A DNA stretch of 59,508 nucleotides from Fibrobacter succinogenes (GTDB lineage Bacteria > Fibrobacterota > Fibrobacteria > Fibrobacterales > Fibrobacteraceae): assembly GCA_902776765.1 (NCBI GenBank), contig CACYRP010000013.1:1-59508 (forward strand), read 5' to 3'. Under the pieces are notes generated by a model. It saw nothing but the letters and a program-made list of their open reading frames with translations, ran no database searches and was not told the DNA's origin. The translations under genes were made by a program, and so were the position numbers. Shown piece after piece: positions 58,575 to 59,508 of the stretch. How positions within the stretch are numbered: position 1 is the first letter of the stretch; the number at the start of each line of letters is the position of its first letter.

Positions 58575-59508
58575 TCATTTGGACTTGACTTCGCTCCACT
58601 TGGCGCTATTGCCGATGTTGCGGACGAGACGGAAACCACCTGAACGGGGATATTCATCAATGGATACGTAACTATAATCAATTGTTTTCCAATCAGAATA
58701 TAGACTGCCGCCTTTCAAACAAGAAGGACATTGGCCAACACATGTTTCAGGAGTTCTTGGACCAAATTCTGTATAGGGACCTCGAAGAAGCATGATGCTA
58801 GGGTCATCCCCATCATTATGCAATTCCAAAAGAACATGTTCTTGAACTAAACCAAACATGTCATAAAGACCAAAACCATTAGGTTTTAGTTTGCCTACAG
58901 GGCCCGATTCATTATACCTTCCCCATCTACAGAAATTAAATGGGACAAATGGAATGTCTATTAGATTTATTTTTTTCCACGCATCACCTTTTATTTCAAT
59001 ACATAATTTTGCGTACTTTGATACTTCATGAAACGAAGCTGAATCGCCCCAAGGAACACGCTTACTTTTATCCCCACCACGAGCCAACATTTCCCATTCG
59101 TCGTAATAAGGGAGACGGTATCCGTCCGACGTTGAATCTACCATCACATTAATATTTTTTTCTTCGTGTTCAATAAAATCATCATAAACTATGGTGTATT
59201 TATGTTTTTCGTCCGGCCATATTGAGACTCCATCTTGAGTATGATCATGTCTTATTTTGGGTTTAATGTGTTTGTATTTATCTGATTTTGGTTTTATTTC
59301 GATTATCTTCCTTGTAATTTCCGAAAACACATAATAAGGTTTTAAACTATCTCGAACGCTGCGAGCATTGGCGTATTTCATGGCTAAATACAATGGAAAT
59401 AAAGTGGCTGCAGAATCATGAATACTGCATTTTTCATCGAAATCATGATTGTGTTTTCTAAGCATCCAGCTTTTTATAAAATCATTGTTTAAAGAATCTA
59501 AAGATGTA
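58575..59508 (-). CDS. SUMF1-like secreted protein, paralogue 5 (5' end outside window)
   Basis: The frame stays open to the window edge (TSLDSLNNDFIKSWMLRKH), matching the interior of the other paralogues, so the N-terminus with signal peptide lies beyond 59508. Visible are SAATLFPLYLAMKYANARSV, TSDGYRLPYYDEWEMLARGG, RVPWGDSASFHEVSKYAKLC, GKLKPNGFGLYDMFGLVQEH and SGGFRLVRNIGN. An insertion rich in Lys/His (KPKSDKYKHIKPKIRHDHT) is specific to this copy. Confidence 0.75.
   Translation of the reverse strand, partial: TSLDSLNNDFIKSWMLRKHNHDFDEKCSIHDSAATLFPLYLAMKYANARSVRDSLKPYYVFSEITRKIIEIKPKSDKYKHIKPKIRHDHTQDGVSIWPDEKHKYTIVYDDFIEHEEKNINVMVDSTSDGYRLPYYDEWEMLARGGDKSKRVPWGDSASFHEVSKYAKLCIEIKGDAWKKINLIDIPFVPFNFCRWGRYNESGPVGKLKPNGFGLYDMFGLVQEHVLLELHNDGDDPSIMLLRGPYTEFGPRTPETCVGQCPSCLKGGSLYSDWKTIDYSYVSIDEYPRSGGFRLVRNIGNSAKWSEVKSK

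Overview
The window looks like a chromosome segment from the phylum Fibrobacterota, most likely a gut or rumen Fibrobacter. The grounds are moderate-to-low GC, short tandemly duplicated paralogues of a formylglycine-enzyme-like (SUMF1) secreted family, serine-rich linkers in lipoproteins, and interspersed 'ggatcc...caggatgac' intergenic repeats. This is inference from gene style; no rRNA or universal marker is present apart from leuD, pmbA, a chorismate mutase and one tRNA.

Layout. 1-8.6 kb is ordinary chromosome: the 3' end of leuD, a DUF4143 ATPase, a frameshifted dinD, a chorismate mutase, an L,D-transpeptidase lipoprotein, small lipoproteins and membrane proteins, a GNAT acetyltransferase and a PH-domain protein, ending at a tRNA-Arg(CCU). 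From 8.8 to 17.2 kb is an AT-rich cluster that looks like a ribosomally made, radical-SAM-modified peptide system. It has two long paralogous radical SAM/SPASM maturases, three intact precursor-like proteins, one broken precursor gene and one remnant, hairpins at the 3' ends of these genes, and a divergent third, shorter radical SAM/SPASM enzyme paired with a small two-repeat protein. From 17.2 to 19.5 kb is a membrane HD-GYP phosphodiesterase.

From 19.7 to 46 kb is an extracellular contractile injection system (eCIS, Afp/PVC/MAC type). The machine genes run as one dense minus-strand block from 45.8 to 30.9 kb: DUF4255 cap, an unknown, sheath, two tube proteins, DUF5908, LysM hub, VgrG-like spike, PAAR tip, gp25, baseplate J, fibre-like, second baseplate, tape measure, AAA+ ATPase. 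It continues into two unusual membrane-anchored GH18-like proteins that lack the catalytic acid. Then come three cargo-like proteins that share an N-terminal motif; two of them carry the DUF4157 eCIS-associated domain followed by unrelated C-terminal domains. The cargo area also holds a partly duplicated, decaying module (DUF4143 ATPase, DUF1353) and an Rpn-type nuclease. A divergent LuxR-HTH/TPR-like regulator at 46.2 kb is the obvious candidate controller.

From 47.7 to 52 kb lie a hypothetical gene, pmbA, an orphan HigA-like regulator and an AlgJ-like acyltransferase accessory protein. From 52 to 59.5 kb is a tandem array of five SUMF1-like secreted paralogues, the last one cut by the window end.

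Several genes (chorismate mutase, the plus-strand DUF4143 ATPase, pmbA, the AlgJ-like gene and four SUMF1-like paralogues) have a TATATT-like hexamer exactly 6-7 nt before the start codon and no Shine-Dalgarno, which suggests leaderless transcripts.
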